DNA of 64,000 nt from Allokutzneria multivorans (GTDB lineage Bacteria; Actinomycetota; Actinomycetes; Mycobacteriales; Pseudonocardiaceae): positions 766,142 through 830,141 of the forward strand of contig NZ_BAABAL010000018.1 in assembly GCF_039537405.1 (NCBI RefSeq). The letters run 5' to 3'. Positions within the stretch are counted from its first letter, which is position 1, and every line of letters starts with the position of its first letter. Shown in pieces: positions 26,092 to 33,235 of the stretch. A program made the translations under genes and the position numbers. Under the pieces are notes generated by a model. That model was not told where the DNA came from and did no database searches. It worked only from the letters and a program-made list of their open reading frames with translations.

Positions 26092-26592
26092 ATGAACACG
26101 CCTGACGAACGCCTCAGGGCCTTCGGTACGCAACTGATCACCGTGCACGACTGGCTCCGCACGGAGCTTTCCCGCCTCCGCGAGGACATGGACGCCTACC
26201 TGGACGGCGAGGGCGGACGACCGAAGGATCTGCTGGCGCACTGCATGACCTTCTGCACCGCGCTGAGCAGGCACCACACCGGCGAGGACGACCACGCGTT
26301 CCCCGCGCTGGCCGAGGAGTTCCCCGAGCTGGCGCCGACGCTGGACAAGCTGCGCGAGGACCACTACCTCGTGTCCGGCATCCTCGCCAAGCTCGAAACC
26401 CTGGTCGCGGGCGCCGATCCAGCCGACGCAGCACGCGTGCGCTCCGAGCTGGACGGGCTCGCCGCGATCATGGAATCGCACTTCAGCTACGAGGAGCGCC
26501 GGATCGTGACCGCGCTCAACGACCTCACGCGCGGTTACGACGGAACGGGGTTGGACCTGGCGGCGCTCGCAGCACCGCGGAGATCAACCTAG
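26092..26592 (+). CDS. Hemerythrin-domain protein
   Basis: About 166 aa, helical, with hemerythrin-like HH...E...H...E pattern (SRHHTGEDDHAFPAL, REDHYLVSGI, MESHFSYEERR). These bind a di-iron or other metal site and may sense or store oxygen/NO. The start is uncertain: ATG 26092 matches the usual N-terminus, and ATG 26062 is possible; neither has a clear ribosome site. Confidence 0.82.
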   Translation: MNTPDERLRAFGTQLITVHDWLRTELSRLREDMDAYLDGEGGRPKDLLAHCMTFCTALSRHHTGEDDHAFPALAEEFPELAPTLDKLREDHYLVSGILAKLETLVAGADPADAARVRSELDGLAAIMESHFSYEERRIVTALNDLTRGYDGTGLDLAALAAPRRST

Positions 26593-26602
26593 ACTCGGCC
26601 GC
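26590..26602 (+). promoter_or_regulatory. Leaderless-type -10 box
   Basis: TAGACT at 26590-26595, 7 nt before ATG 26603, with no Shine-Dalgarno. This is the classic actinobacterial leaderless arrangement. Confidence 0.6.
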
Positions 26603-27409
26603 ATGCTGGTGGCGGTGCAGCACAGCGAGGGTGCGCGCGGTGACGGCCTGGTCGGGGCCGAAGCCAAGGTCGCGCAGTGGATGCGGTCGTGGACCGGCGA
26701 CTTCGGCCTGCCGGGGGTCGCGGTGTTCAACGCCGCCACGCCCGTCGGGATGGCCGACGCGGTGGTGCTGTCGCCCTACGGCTGCCTGGTGCTGGAGATC
26801 GACGGCTTCACGCGGCGGCAGGACGGCGCGCTGCGCACCCCGGCCGAGGGCGTGTGGGAGGTCGACGGTCAGCCTGCGGCGCTGCACTCGATGAACCCTC
26901 TCCAGCAGGTCAGCGCCAATGTCACTGCCGTGCGCGCGGCCCTGGACTCCGCCGGGATCACCACCGGCGCGGTGCTGGGGCTCGTCGTGCTGCTGCCGAC
27001 CACGGGTGCTTCGGTGGAGCTTGCGGCCGAGTCCTCCGGCGACGTCCAGGTCGTGCTCGCGCCGCACCAGAAGCCGCTGCGGCAGTACTTCCACGCGCTG
27101 TGCAAGAGCGAGAAGGTGTGGGACGCCAACACCGTCGCGGCCGTGGCGCGGGCGCTGAAGCTGAGCGACCAGGTGCCGAGCGTGCTCGACCTCTACCAGC
27201 ACGGCTTCCCGGAGACGATCTACACGCCGGTCGAGCCCGCGCCCGCTCCGCCTCCGCCTCCGCCGCCTGTTCGCGTTGCGCACGCTCCCGCCCCTGCTCC
27301 CGCGCCGCGCGGCGGCAACGCACGACTGGTGTTCACCGTCATCCTCGGAGCTTTGATGTGCGCAGGCCTGATCTGGTTGGTGGGAACCATTTACGACGTG
27401 TTCCACTGA
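26603..27409 (+). CDS. NERD-like protein with C-terminal membrane anchor
   Basis: A 268-aa protein. Residues 10-185 resemble a nuclease-related (NERD-like) fold: VGAEAKVAQWM, VAVFNAATPVGMADAVVLSPYGCLVLEID fits the beta-strand/catalytic acid layout of restriction-like nucleases. A long Pro/Ala linker (about 210-240) leads to one transmembrane helix (LVFTVILGALMCAGLIWLVG) near the C-terminus, so the N-terminal domain would face the cytoplasm. Function unknown. Probably leaderless. Confidence 0.68.
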   Translation: MLVAVQHSEGARGDGLVGAEAKVAQWMRSWTGDFGLPGVAVFNAATPVGMADAVVLSPYGCLVLEIDGFTRRQDGALRTPAEGVWEVDGQPAALHSMNPLQQVSANVTAVRAALDSAGITTGAVLGLVVLLPTTGASVELAAESSGDVQVVLAPHQKPLRQYFHALCKSEKVWDANTVAAVARALKLSDQVPSVLDLYQHGFPETIYTPVEPAPAPPPPPPPVRVAHAPAPAPAPRGGNARLVFTVILGALMCAGLIWLVGTIYDVFH

Positions 27410-27413
27410 CCGT

Positions 27414-28226
27414 ATGAGCACAGTTGTCGAAGCACTTGAGGCTTGGCGAAACGGAGATCGGGACACCGCGCGCGCACTCGCGTCGGCGGCCGGCACGCGG
27501 CTCGGTGACGAGTTGGCGTCGTACTGGAAGAGCGAAGCCGACGGCCGCGTCTACGACCAGCCCGCCGCGTTCCGCGCGTTCGTGCGCGGCGGCGGCAACG
27601 TCGAGCTGTACTCGCGGCTGAGCCAGGCCCTGGCCGATTCCTACTCCGCGCACCAGCCTTCGTCCTTGCTCGACATCGGTTGCGGCGACGGCCTCGCGGT
27701 CGCTCCCGCCGTCGCTTCGCACGCTTTCGACCGCATCGACCTCGTCGAGCCCTCCGCCGCGCTGCTCGACCTCGCGCGGCAGAACGTTCCGTCGGCGCAC
27801 ACGTGGAACACGACCGCGCAGGAGTTCACGCTCGACCTCTCGCAGCGGTGGTCCGCCGCGCAGGCGACTTTCTCCTTGCACGCCTTGGAACCTTCGGAGC
27901 GGCTGTCCGTGCTCCGCCGCCTCCGCCCGCACGTTGACCGCCTCGTTATCGCCGAGTTCGACGTGCCCGTTGGCTCCGATGACCTCGCATGGCTGGTGTC
28001 GCGCTACGAACTCGGCGTCGCGGAGTACCACGATTCCCTTGTGGCGCAAGGTTTCCTACTGCCCGTGCTGCTCGGCCAGATCGTGCCCGGCGCCGTGCGC
28101 TCCACGTGGGAGCAGCCGATCTCCGCGTGGCGCGGGCAACTCCTCGACGCCGGGTTCGCGCAGGTGGACGTTATGCCCCTGATGTCGTACTGGTGGTCTC
28201 CCGCGATGCTGATCACCGCATACTGA
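27414..28226 (+). CDS. SAM-dependent methyltransferase-like protein
   Basis: A 270-aa protein with motif I LLDIGCGDGLA (about residues 84-94) and the acidic IDLVEPS strand. The later part departs from standard methyltransferases (no clear post-I NPP/PP), and substrate is unknown. ATG 27414 is 4 nt after the upstream stop, so cotranscribed with the NERD-like gene. Confidence 0.78.
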   Translation: MSTVVEALEAWRNGDRDTARALASAAGTRLGDELASYWKSEADGRVYDQPAAFRAFVRGGGNVELYSRLSQALADSYSAHQPSSLLDIGCGDGLAVAPAVASHAFDRIDLVEPSAALLDLARQNVPSAHTWNTTAQEFTLDLSQRWSAAQATFSLHALEPSERLSVLRRLRPHVDRLVIAEFDVPVGSDDLAWLVSRYELGVAEYHDSLVAQGFLLPVLLGQIVPGAVRSTWEQPISAWRGQLLDAGFAQVDVMPLMSYWWSPAMLITAY

Positions 28227-28283
28227 TCGCAGGCCCGGTGTGGTCGCCGGGTTTTCGGCCTCACCACGAGCAAGGAGGCTCAC

Positions 28284-28541
28284 ATGATCGGGTTCATCGT
28301 CGCGGGACTCATCATCGGCGCTCTCGCCCGGCTGATCACGCCGGGCAGGCAACGGCTCAGCGTCCTGGCCACACTGCTGCTCGGCCTGGTCGGCTCCGTG
28401 ATCGGCGGCACCATCGCCAATCTCCTCGGCACCGGCGACATCTGGGAGCTCAACACCCTCGGCTTCATCATCGCCGTCGTGGCCTCCGTCGCCCTCATCG
28501 GCGTCGCCGAGGGCATCGCCCACTCCAAGTCCAAGGCCTAG
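28284..28541 (+). CDS. GlsB/YeaQ/YmgE-type small membrane protein
   Basis: An 85-aa protein with three hydrophobic segments and the Gly-rich GFIVAGLIIGALARLITPG and GLVGSVIGGTIANLLG of the transglycosylase-associated family. These are stress-related membrane proteins of unclear function. AAGGAGG precedes the ATG. Followed by a strong terminator at 28657. Confidence 0.92.
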   Translation: MIGFIVAGLIIGALARLITPGRQRLSVLATLLLGLVGSVIGGTIANLLGTGDIWELNTLGFIIAVVASVALIGVAEGIAHSKSKA

Positions 28542-28547
28542 CCCGCG

Positions 28548-28655
28548 CGGGGGTTTGGCGGTCTTCAAGACCCCCAAACCCCCGTCCCCACGGTCTTCAA
28601 CCACCACAAACCCTCGACCGCGTCGAGGTTCATGGCGGTTGACGATGATCATTCT
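28548..28655. repeat. GTCTTCAAGAC-core intergenic repeat, copy 1
   Basis: Partial copy of the repeat described at 44576: GGTCTTCAAGACC, an ACAAACC/CCCCCGTCCCC stretch, a second GGTCTTCAA, then GGCGGTTGACGATGATCA. It lies between GlsB and the convergent MDR gene and shares these elements in order with the MITE copies at 36767 and 63740. Confidence 0.7.
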
Positions 28656-28656
28656 T

Positions 28657-28694
28657 GTGGCGACCTGGTGCACTCTCCCGCACCAGGTCGCCAC
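28657..28694. terminator. Bidirectional terminator hairpin
   Basis: Perfect 15-bp stem GTGGCGACCTGGTGC / GCACCAGGTCGCCAC with an 8-nt loop, between convergent genes. Very stable; no long T-run, but positioned to end transcription from both sides. Confidence 0.7.
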
Positions 28695-28708
28695 GACGTT
28701 CAGCGCCG

Positions 28709-29632
28709 TCAAACGATCAGCAACGTCTTGCCCAACGCCGCCCGCGCTTCCAGCGCCTCGTGCGCCTTCGCCGCCTCCGCGAGCGGAAACGTCTGCCCCA
28801 CAACAGGTGTGAGCCTCCCCGCCACCGCTTCGCCCAGCGCCCTCTCGATCAGCCGCACCGCCTGCTCCGGCGTGAACTGCGCCTGCTCGATCCCCTTCAC
28901 AGTCACGGCCGGTGCCTCACCCGTCGCGAACGAGCCGCTCGAAGTGCCGTGCCCGGAGAACCAGCGCTTCGTGATCCCCAACGCCGCCCGGCCGATCTCG
29001 CCGCCCGCGCCATCGAACACCACGTCCGCGCTGCCGACCCGCTCCGCCCAGCCCAGTTCGGTGTAATCCACCACTTCGCTGGCCCCGTACTCGCGCGCCA
29101 GCTCCAGCTTCTTCTCCCCGCGCGCCGCCGCGACCACCGTCGCCCCCGCCGCGCTCGCCAACTGCACCAGCAAGATGCCCAGCCCGCCCGCCGCAGCCGT
29201 CACTAGCACGCGCTCCCCCGGCTTGACCTGCGCGTTGTCGAACACCCCCAGCGTCGTCGCCCCATCGTGCACCAACGCCGCCGCCGTCTGGTCTCTGAGC
29301 TTTTCAGGCACGTTGGCCAGGTCCTTCACCCCGACCACCACCCGCTCCGCGTAGGCCCCCGGCGTCCTCGCCGCAACCCGCGCCCCCACCCAGGCTTCGG
29401 CTCCCTCCCCCGCCGCCGTGACCCGCCCCGCGATCCCGTTGCCCGGGACGTACGGCGGCTCCAGCCCGAAGTACTCCGCGCCCCACCCCCTCCGCAGGCT
29501 CGCGTCGAGGAACAGCACGTCCACTGTGGACACTTCGACCAGCACTTCGCCCGGGCCCGGCACCGGCTCCGGCACCTCCGCCAGCTCCAGCACCTCCGGC
29601 CCGCCGAACCCGTTCACCCGTACCGCTCGCAT
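28709..29632 (-). CDS. MDR-family quinone oxidoreductase
   Basis: A 307-aa zinc-independent medium-chain reductase. N-terminal GroES-like part (VNGFGGPEVLELAEVPEP, YVPGNGIAGRV) and a Rossmann domain with VLVTAAAGGLGILLVQLA at about 140-160, AARGEKKLE and FDGAGG. Likely NADPH:quinone reductase. ATG 29632 preferred to GTG 29638; the Shine-Dalgarno is weak. Upstream gene-free DNA holds a repeat copy. Confidence 0.9.
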   Translation of the reverse strand: MRAVRVNGFGGPEVLELAEVPEPVPGPGEVLVEVSTVDVLFLDASLRRGWGAEYFGLEPPYVPGNGIAGRVTAAGEGAEAWVGARVAARTPGAYAERVVVGVKDLANVPEKLRDQTAAALVHDGATTLGVFDNAQVKPGERVLVTAAAGGLGILLVQLASAAGATVVAAARGEKKLELAREYGASEVVDYTELGWAERVGSADVVFDGAGGEIGRAALGITKRWFSGHGTSSGSFATGEAPAVTVKGIEQAQFTPEQAVRLIERALGEAVAGRLTPVVGQTFPLAEAAKAHEALEARAALGKTLLIV

Positions 29633-29694
29633 GCCCACACCACCATCTCGTCGAGGTCGTTGACTTCACCCAACAACCTCAACGCGACTTCAGG

Positions 29695-29800
29695 TCAAGC
29701 CGTGGGTTCGCGCCGGAGGGTTTGCCGTCGTTGAAGACCGCTGGGAGGGGGGGTTTGTGGGACTTGAAGACCGGCGAACCCGGTTGCGGCCTAGCCGCTG
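29695..29800. repeat. GTCTTCAAGAC-core intergenic repeat, copy 2
   Basis: Inverted partial copy: GGAGGGTTTGCCGTCGTTGA, AGACCGCTGGGAGGGGGGGT, then ACTTGAAGACCGGCGAACCC. The rest of the 303-nt gap 29633-29935 shows no gene; 29801-29935 probably contains the glycosyltransferase promoter but I see no convincing boxes. Confidence 0.68.
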
Positions 29801-29935
29801 CGCGAGCGGGGGCGCGGTGCAGGGAGCGCTTCCCCCACTTCAACGTATAGCGGGTTGGGGGGCTTGCGGCAAGACCCCCGTGCTGGCGCAGAATCTCCGG
29901 CCTGAGGCCAGGACCTGGGGAAATGGGGATCGAGA

Positions 29936-31141
29936 GTGCGTTTTGCGTTGACCACGTGGGGATCGCGCGGGGATGTGGAGCCGTTGGCGGGGCTGGCGGT
30001 GGCGTTGCGGGGGCTGGGCGCGGAAGCACGGGTGTGCGCGCCGCCGGACGAAGAGTTCGCGGAGTTGCTCAACCGCGTGGGCGTGGAGTTGGTGCCGCTG
30101 GGGCCGACGGTGCGCTCGGTGGTGGCGAACCCGAACCCGCCGACGAGCCAGGAAGCGTTCAGGTTGGCGCCGGAGCTGGTGAAAGCACGCTTCGAGACGT
30201 TGGGCGAAGCGACGAAGGGGTGCGACGCGGTGGTGGCGACGGGCCTGATGCCAGCCGGAGCGCGGGATGTGGCGGAGAAGCTGGGCATCCCGTACGTGTT
30301 GGCGTGCTTCCACATCATCGGATTGCCGTCGCAGCACTTCCGGCCGGGGAGGCGGCCGGGCACACCGTCATCGGAGGACGAGACGGACCACAAAGTGTTG
30401 TGGCAGCAGGACGCGGAGCGCGTCAACGGGCTGTACGGGGAGACGCTCAACAAGCACCGCAAAGCGATCGGGCTGCCGCCGGTGGACAACGTCCGCGATC
30501 ACGTCCTGACCGATCAGCCGTGGTTGGCGGCGGACGCGACGCTGTGCCCGGCGGAGGGCCTGACAGACCTCGACGTCGTGCAGACCGGAGCGTGGATCTT
30601 GCCGGACGACCGCGCGCTGCCGGAGGGGTTGGACGCGTTCCTCGAAGCGGGCGCGCCGCCGGTGTACGTGGGCTTGGGCAGCATGGCGGCACACGCGCCG
30701 AAGGACATCGCGCAGGTGGCCATCGAAGTGAGCCGCGCGCACGGTCGCCGCGTGGTGCTCGCGAGCGGTTGGGCGGGGCTGGCCGCGATCGACGACATGG
30801 ACGACTGCTTCGTGGTCGGCGACGTCAACCAGCAGGCGCTGTTCCCGAGGGTGGCGGCGGTGGTGCACCACGGCGGCGCGGGCACGACGACGGCGGCGGC
30901 GCGGGCGGGAGCGCCGCAGGTGATCGTGCCGCAGATCGCGGACCAGCCGCATTGGGCGCGCCGAGTCGCTGAGCTGGGCATCGGCGTGGCGCACGAGGGC
31001 AGGAGGCCGACCGTCGAGTCGCTGACGGCCGCGCTCGGCACGGCGTTGACGCTCGGTACCCGAGCGAAAGATGTAGCCAGCAGAGTTCGAGGCGACGGGG
31101 CGATGGTGGCAGCGAAGATGCTTGTGGAGCTGGCGGGATGA
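29936..31141 (+). CDS. GT1 glycosyltransferase, glycopeptide (Gtf) type
   Basis: A 401-aa GT-B enzyme very like the vancomycin-group glucosyltransferases: N-terminal LTTWGSRGDVEPLAGLAVALRGLGAEARVCAPPD, read in pieces, and C-terminal nucleotide-sugar site VVHHGGAGTTTAAARAGAPQ followed by DQPHWARRV. It would transfer a sugar from an NDP-sugar to a small aglycone. No peptide synthetase or PKS is near, so the acceptor may be an encountered xenobiotic. GTG 29936. Stop overlaps the GNAT ATG by 4 nt. Confidence 0.92.
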   Translation: MRFALTTWGSRGDVEPLAGLAVALRGLGAEARVCAPPDEEFAELLNRVGVELVPLGPTVRSVVANPNPPTSQEAFRLAPELVKARFETLGEATKGCDAVVATGLMPAGARDVAEKLGIPYVLACFHIIGLPSQHFRPGRRPGTPSSEDETDHKVLWQQDAERVNGLYGETLNKHRKAIGLPPVDNVRDHVLTDQPWLAADATLCPAEGLTDLDVVQTGAWILPDDRALPEGLDAFLEAGAPPVYVGLGSMAAHAPKDIAQVAIEVSRAHGRRVVLASGWAGLAAIDDMDDCFVVGDVNQQALFPRVAAVVHHGGAGTTTAAARAGAPQVIVPQIADQPHWARRVAELGIGVAHEGRRPTVESLTAALGTALTLGTRAKDVASRVRGDGAMVAAKMLVELAG

Positions 31142-31533
31142 TCAACTACGAATGGCGTGGGAAGTTCGACAACGCCGAGGTCAACGGGCTGCACGCGGAG
31201 GGCTTCGGCGGGGGGCTGCGGGATGACGACTGGTGGGGCCAGGTGAACGGGCACAGCCTGGGCTGGGTGTGCGCGCGTGAGCGGGGCGAGCTGGTGGGCT
31301 TCGTGAACGTGGCCTGGGACGGCGGAGTGCACGCGTTCGTGCTGGACACCTTGGCGGCGAAGAAGGTGCAGAGGCGCGGTGTGGGCACGAAGCTCATCGC
31401 CACGGCGACCGAGCACGCCAAGGTCGCCGGGTGCGAATGGCTGCACGTGGACTTCGACGAGCACCTGCGCGAGTTCTACTTCGACAGCTGCGGTTTCCGG
31501 CCGACCCCGGCCGGGCTGATTAGGTTGGAGTGA
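31138..31533 (+). CDS. GNAT family N-acetyltransferase
   Basis: A 131-aa acetyltransferase with acetyl-CoA loop VQRRGVGTKLI and a FYFDSCGF end. Starts in the glycosyltransferase stop (ATGA) and its own stop overlaps the thioesterase ATG, so the three are translationally coupled. Substrate unknown; with a glycosyltransferase it could modify the same small molecule or free sugar (inference). Confidence 0.9.
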   Translation: MINYEWRGKFDNAEVNGLHAEGFGGGLRDDDWWGQVNGHSLGWVCARERGELVGFVNVAWDGGVHAFVLDTLAAKKVQRRGVGTKLIATATEHAKVAGCEWLHVDFDEHLREFYFDSCGFRPTPAGLIRLE

Positions 31534-32300
31534 TGAGCAGCTACTTCCAGCTGGTCGGCGAGGGCCGCTACAAGCCGACCGAGCACGCGGGCGGCGCGTG
31601 GGACCCGGCGGAGCAGCACTTCAGCCCACTGGGCGGGCTCATCACGCACGCGATCGAGCAGCACTTGCCCGCAGGCCCCGCCCTCTCCAGGATCTCCTTC
31701 GACATCCTCGGCCGCCTCGCGCTGGAGGAGTGCGAGATCCACGTGGAGACGATCCGCCCGGGCCGCACGATCGAGCTCGTCGAAGCAGTGGCGCTGATCG
31801 CGGGCCGCGAGGTCGTGCGAGCGCGCGCATGGGCGCTGAGCTGCACGGATACGACAGCGGTGGCGGGCGGAGACACGACAAGGCTCGCTCCCCCGGACGC
31901 GATCAGCACCTGGCCGCTGACCGACGTCTGGCCAGGCGGCTACATCGCCAGCCTGGACGTGCGCCCGCTCGCTCCGTCCAAGCCCGGGCGCGCGACGGTC
32001 TGGGTGTCCACGCCGCACGAACTCATCGCGGGAGAGGAGGTCAGCGCGCTCGCCTCGTACGTCGCGCTGGTCGACACGGCGAACGGGATCGCGGTGCGGC
32101 AGCCGCCGACCGAGTGGATGTTCCCGAACGTCGACCTGACCGTGCACCTGCACCGCCGGCCGGAGGGGCGCTGGACCGGGCTCGACACGACGGTGACGTT
32201 CGGCCCGACGGGCCAGGGCGTGACGAGCACGGTGCTGCACGACCTCGCCGGGCCGGTCGGGTACGCGCAGCAGATCCTCACCGTCCGCCCGTTGTCGTAG
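31533..32300 (+). CDS. Thioesterase-family (double hot-dog) protein
   Basis: A 255-aa TesB/4HBT_3-like protein: FDILGRLALEECEIHVETIRPGRTIELVEA, read in pieces, followed by VVRARAW in the first hot dog and SYVALVDTANGIA...VDLTVHLHR...GQGVTSTVLHD in the second. Such proteins hydrolyse acyl-CoAs. ATG 31533 shares one base with the GNAT stop; GTG 31530 is the other option. Confidence 0.87.
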   Translation: MSSYFQLVGEGRYKPTEHAGGAWDPAEQHFSPLGGLITHAIEQHLPAGPALSRISFDILGRLALEECEIHVETIRPGRTIELVEAVALIAGREVVRARAWALSCTDTTAVAGGDTTRLAPPDAISTWPLTDVWPGGYIASLDVRPLAPSKPGRATVWVSTPHELIAGEEVSALASYVALVDTANGIAVRQPPTEWMFPNVDLTVHLHRRPEGRWTGLDTTVTFGPTGQGVTSTVLHDLAGPVGYAQQILTVRPLS

Positions 32301-32320
32301 CGCGGTGGCAGACTGGCGGC

Positions 32321-33235
32321 ATGCCTCGCCAGAACTTCCGAAACCGCCTGACCTCGCCGCTGCCCAGGATCGGCGACCTGGTCCGGATACTGCGTGAGAA
32401 CGGGGGTTTCGGCGGGAACGGGGAGAACGCGGACCTGGTGCCGATCGCCCGCAACGGGCTACCCCCGGCGGAGACGAGCTGGACGTGGGTGGGGCACTCG
32501 ACCTACCTGGTGCGGCTCAACGGGGTCGCGGTGCTGACCGACCCGGTGTGGGCGGCGCGGATTCCGGGCGGGGCGCGCAGGCGGACGCCGCCGGGGCTGG
32601 CGTGGGGCGAGCTGCCGAAGATCGACGCGGTGGTGATCAGCCACGACCACTACGACCACCTGGACTCGCCGACGATCAAGCGGCTGCCGAGGGACACGCC
32701 GATCATGGTGGGCCTCGGGCTGAAGTCCTGGTTCCTCAAGCGCGGGTTCCGCAACGTGACCGAGCTGGACTGGTGGGAGTCGACGACGGTGGCGGGCTTG
32801 GAGTTCAGCTTCGTCCCGGCGCACCACTGGAGCCGCCGAGGCCCGTTCGACACGTGCTCGACGCTGTGGGGCGGCTGGGTGATCACGGCGCCGGACGGCA
32901 CGAGGACCTACCACGCGGGCGATTCGGGCTACGGCAAGTGGTTCGCGGAGATCGGTGAGCGCTACCCGGGCATCGGCGTGGCGATGCTGCCGATCGGTGC
33001 CTACGAGCCGCGGTGGTTCATGAAGCCGGTGCACATCAACCCCGAAGAAGCCGTGAAAGCGCTCGAAGACGTTGGCGCGCAACGGCTCGCGGCAATGCAC
33101 TGGGGCACGTTCGCGCTGACGAAGGAGCCGATGGACGAGCCGCTGCGCCTGATCAAGAAGGCGTGGGCGGAGGCTGGGCGCGACCCGGCGGACCTGTGGG
33201 CACTGGCCATCGGGGAGACACGCACGCTGCCATGA
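32321..33235 (+). CDS. MBL-fold metallohydrolase (NAPE-PLD/UlaG-like)
   Basis: A 304-aa metallo-beta-lactamase-fold enzyme. Zinc motif SHDHYDHLD, upstream TWVGHSTYLV, later PAHHWSRRG, YHAGDSGYG and AMHWGTF match N-acylphosphatidylethanolamine-phospholipase-D-like proteins. Start ATG 32321 is 6 nt after CAGACT (leaderless type). Its stop overlaps the LuxR regulator ATG. Confidence 0.92.
   Translation: MPRQNFRNRLTSPLPRIGDLVRILRENGGFGGNGENADLVPIARNGLPPAETSWTWVGHSTYLVRLNGVAVLTDPVWAARIPGGARRRTPPGLAWGELPKIDAVVISHDHYDHLDSPTIKRLPRDTPIMVGLGLKSWFLKRGFRNVTELDWWESTTVAGLEFSFVPAHHWSRRGPFDTCSTLWGGWVITAPDGTRTYHAGDSGYGKWFAEIGERYPGIGVAMLPIGAYEPRWFMKPVHINPEEAVKALEDVGAQRLAAMHWGTFALTKEPMDEPLRLIKKAWAEAGRDPADLWALAIGETRTLP

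Noticed and set aside
28555..28812. Small Pro-rich protein in the repeat at 28.6 kb
   Set aside because: It is translation of an intergenic repeat that recurs at four other places with frame changes.
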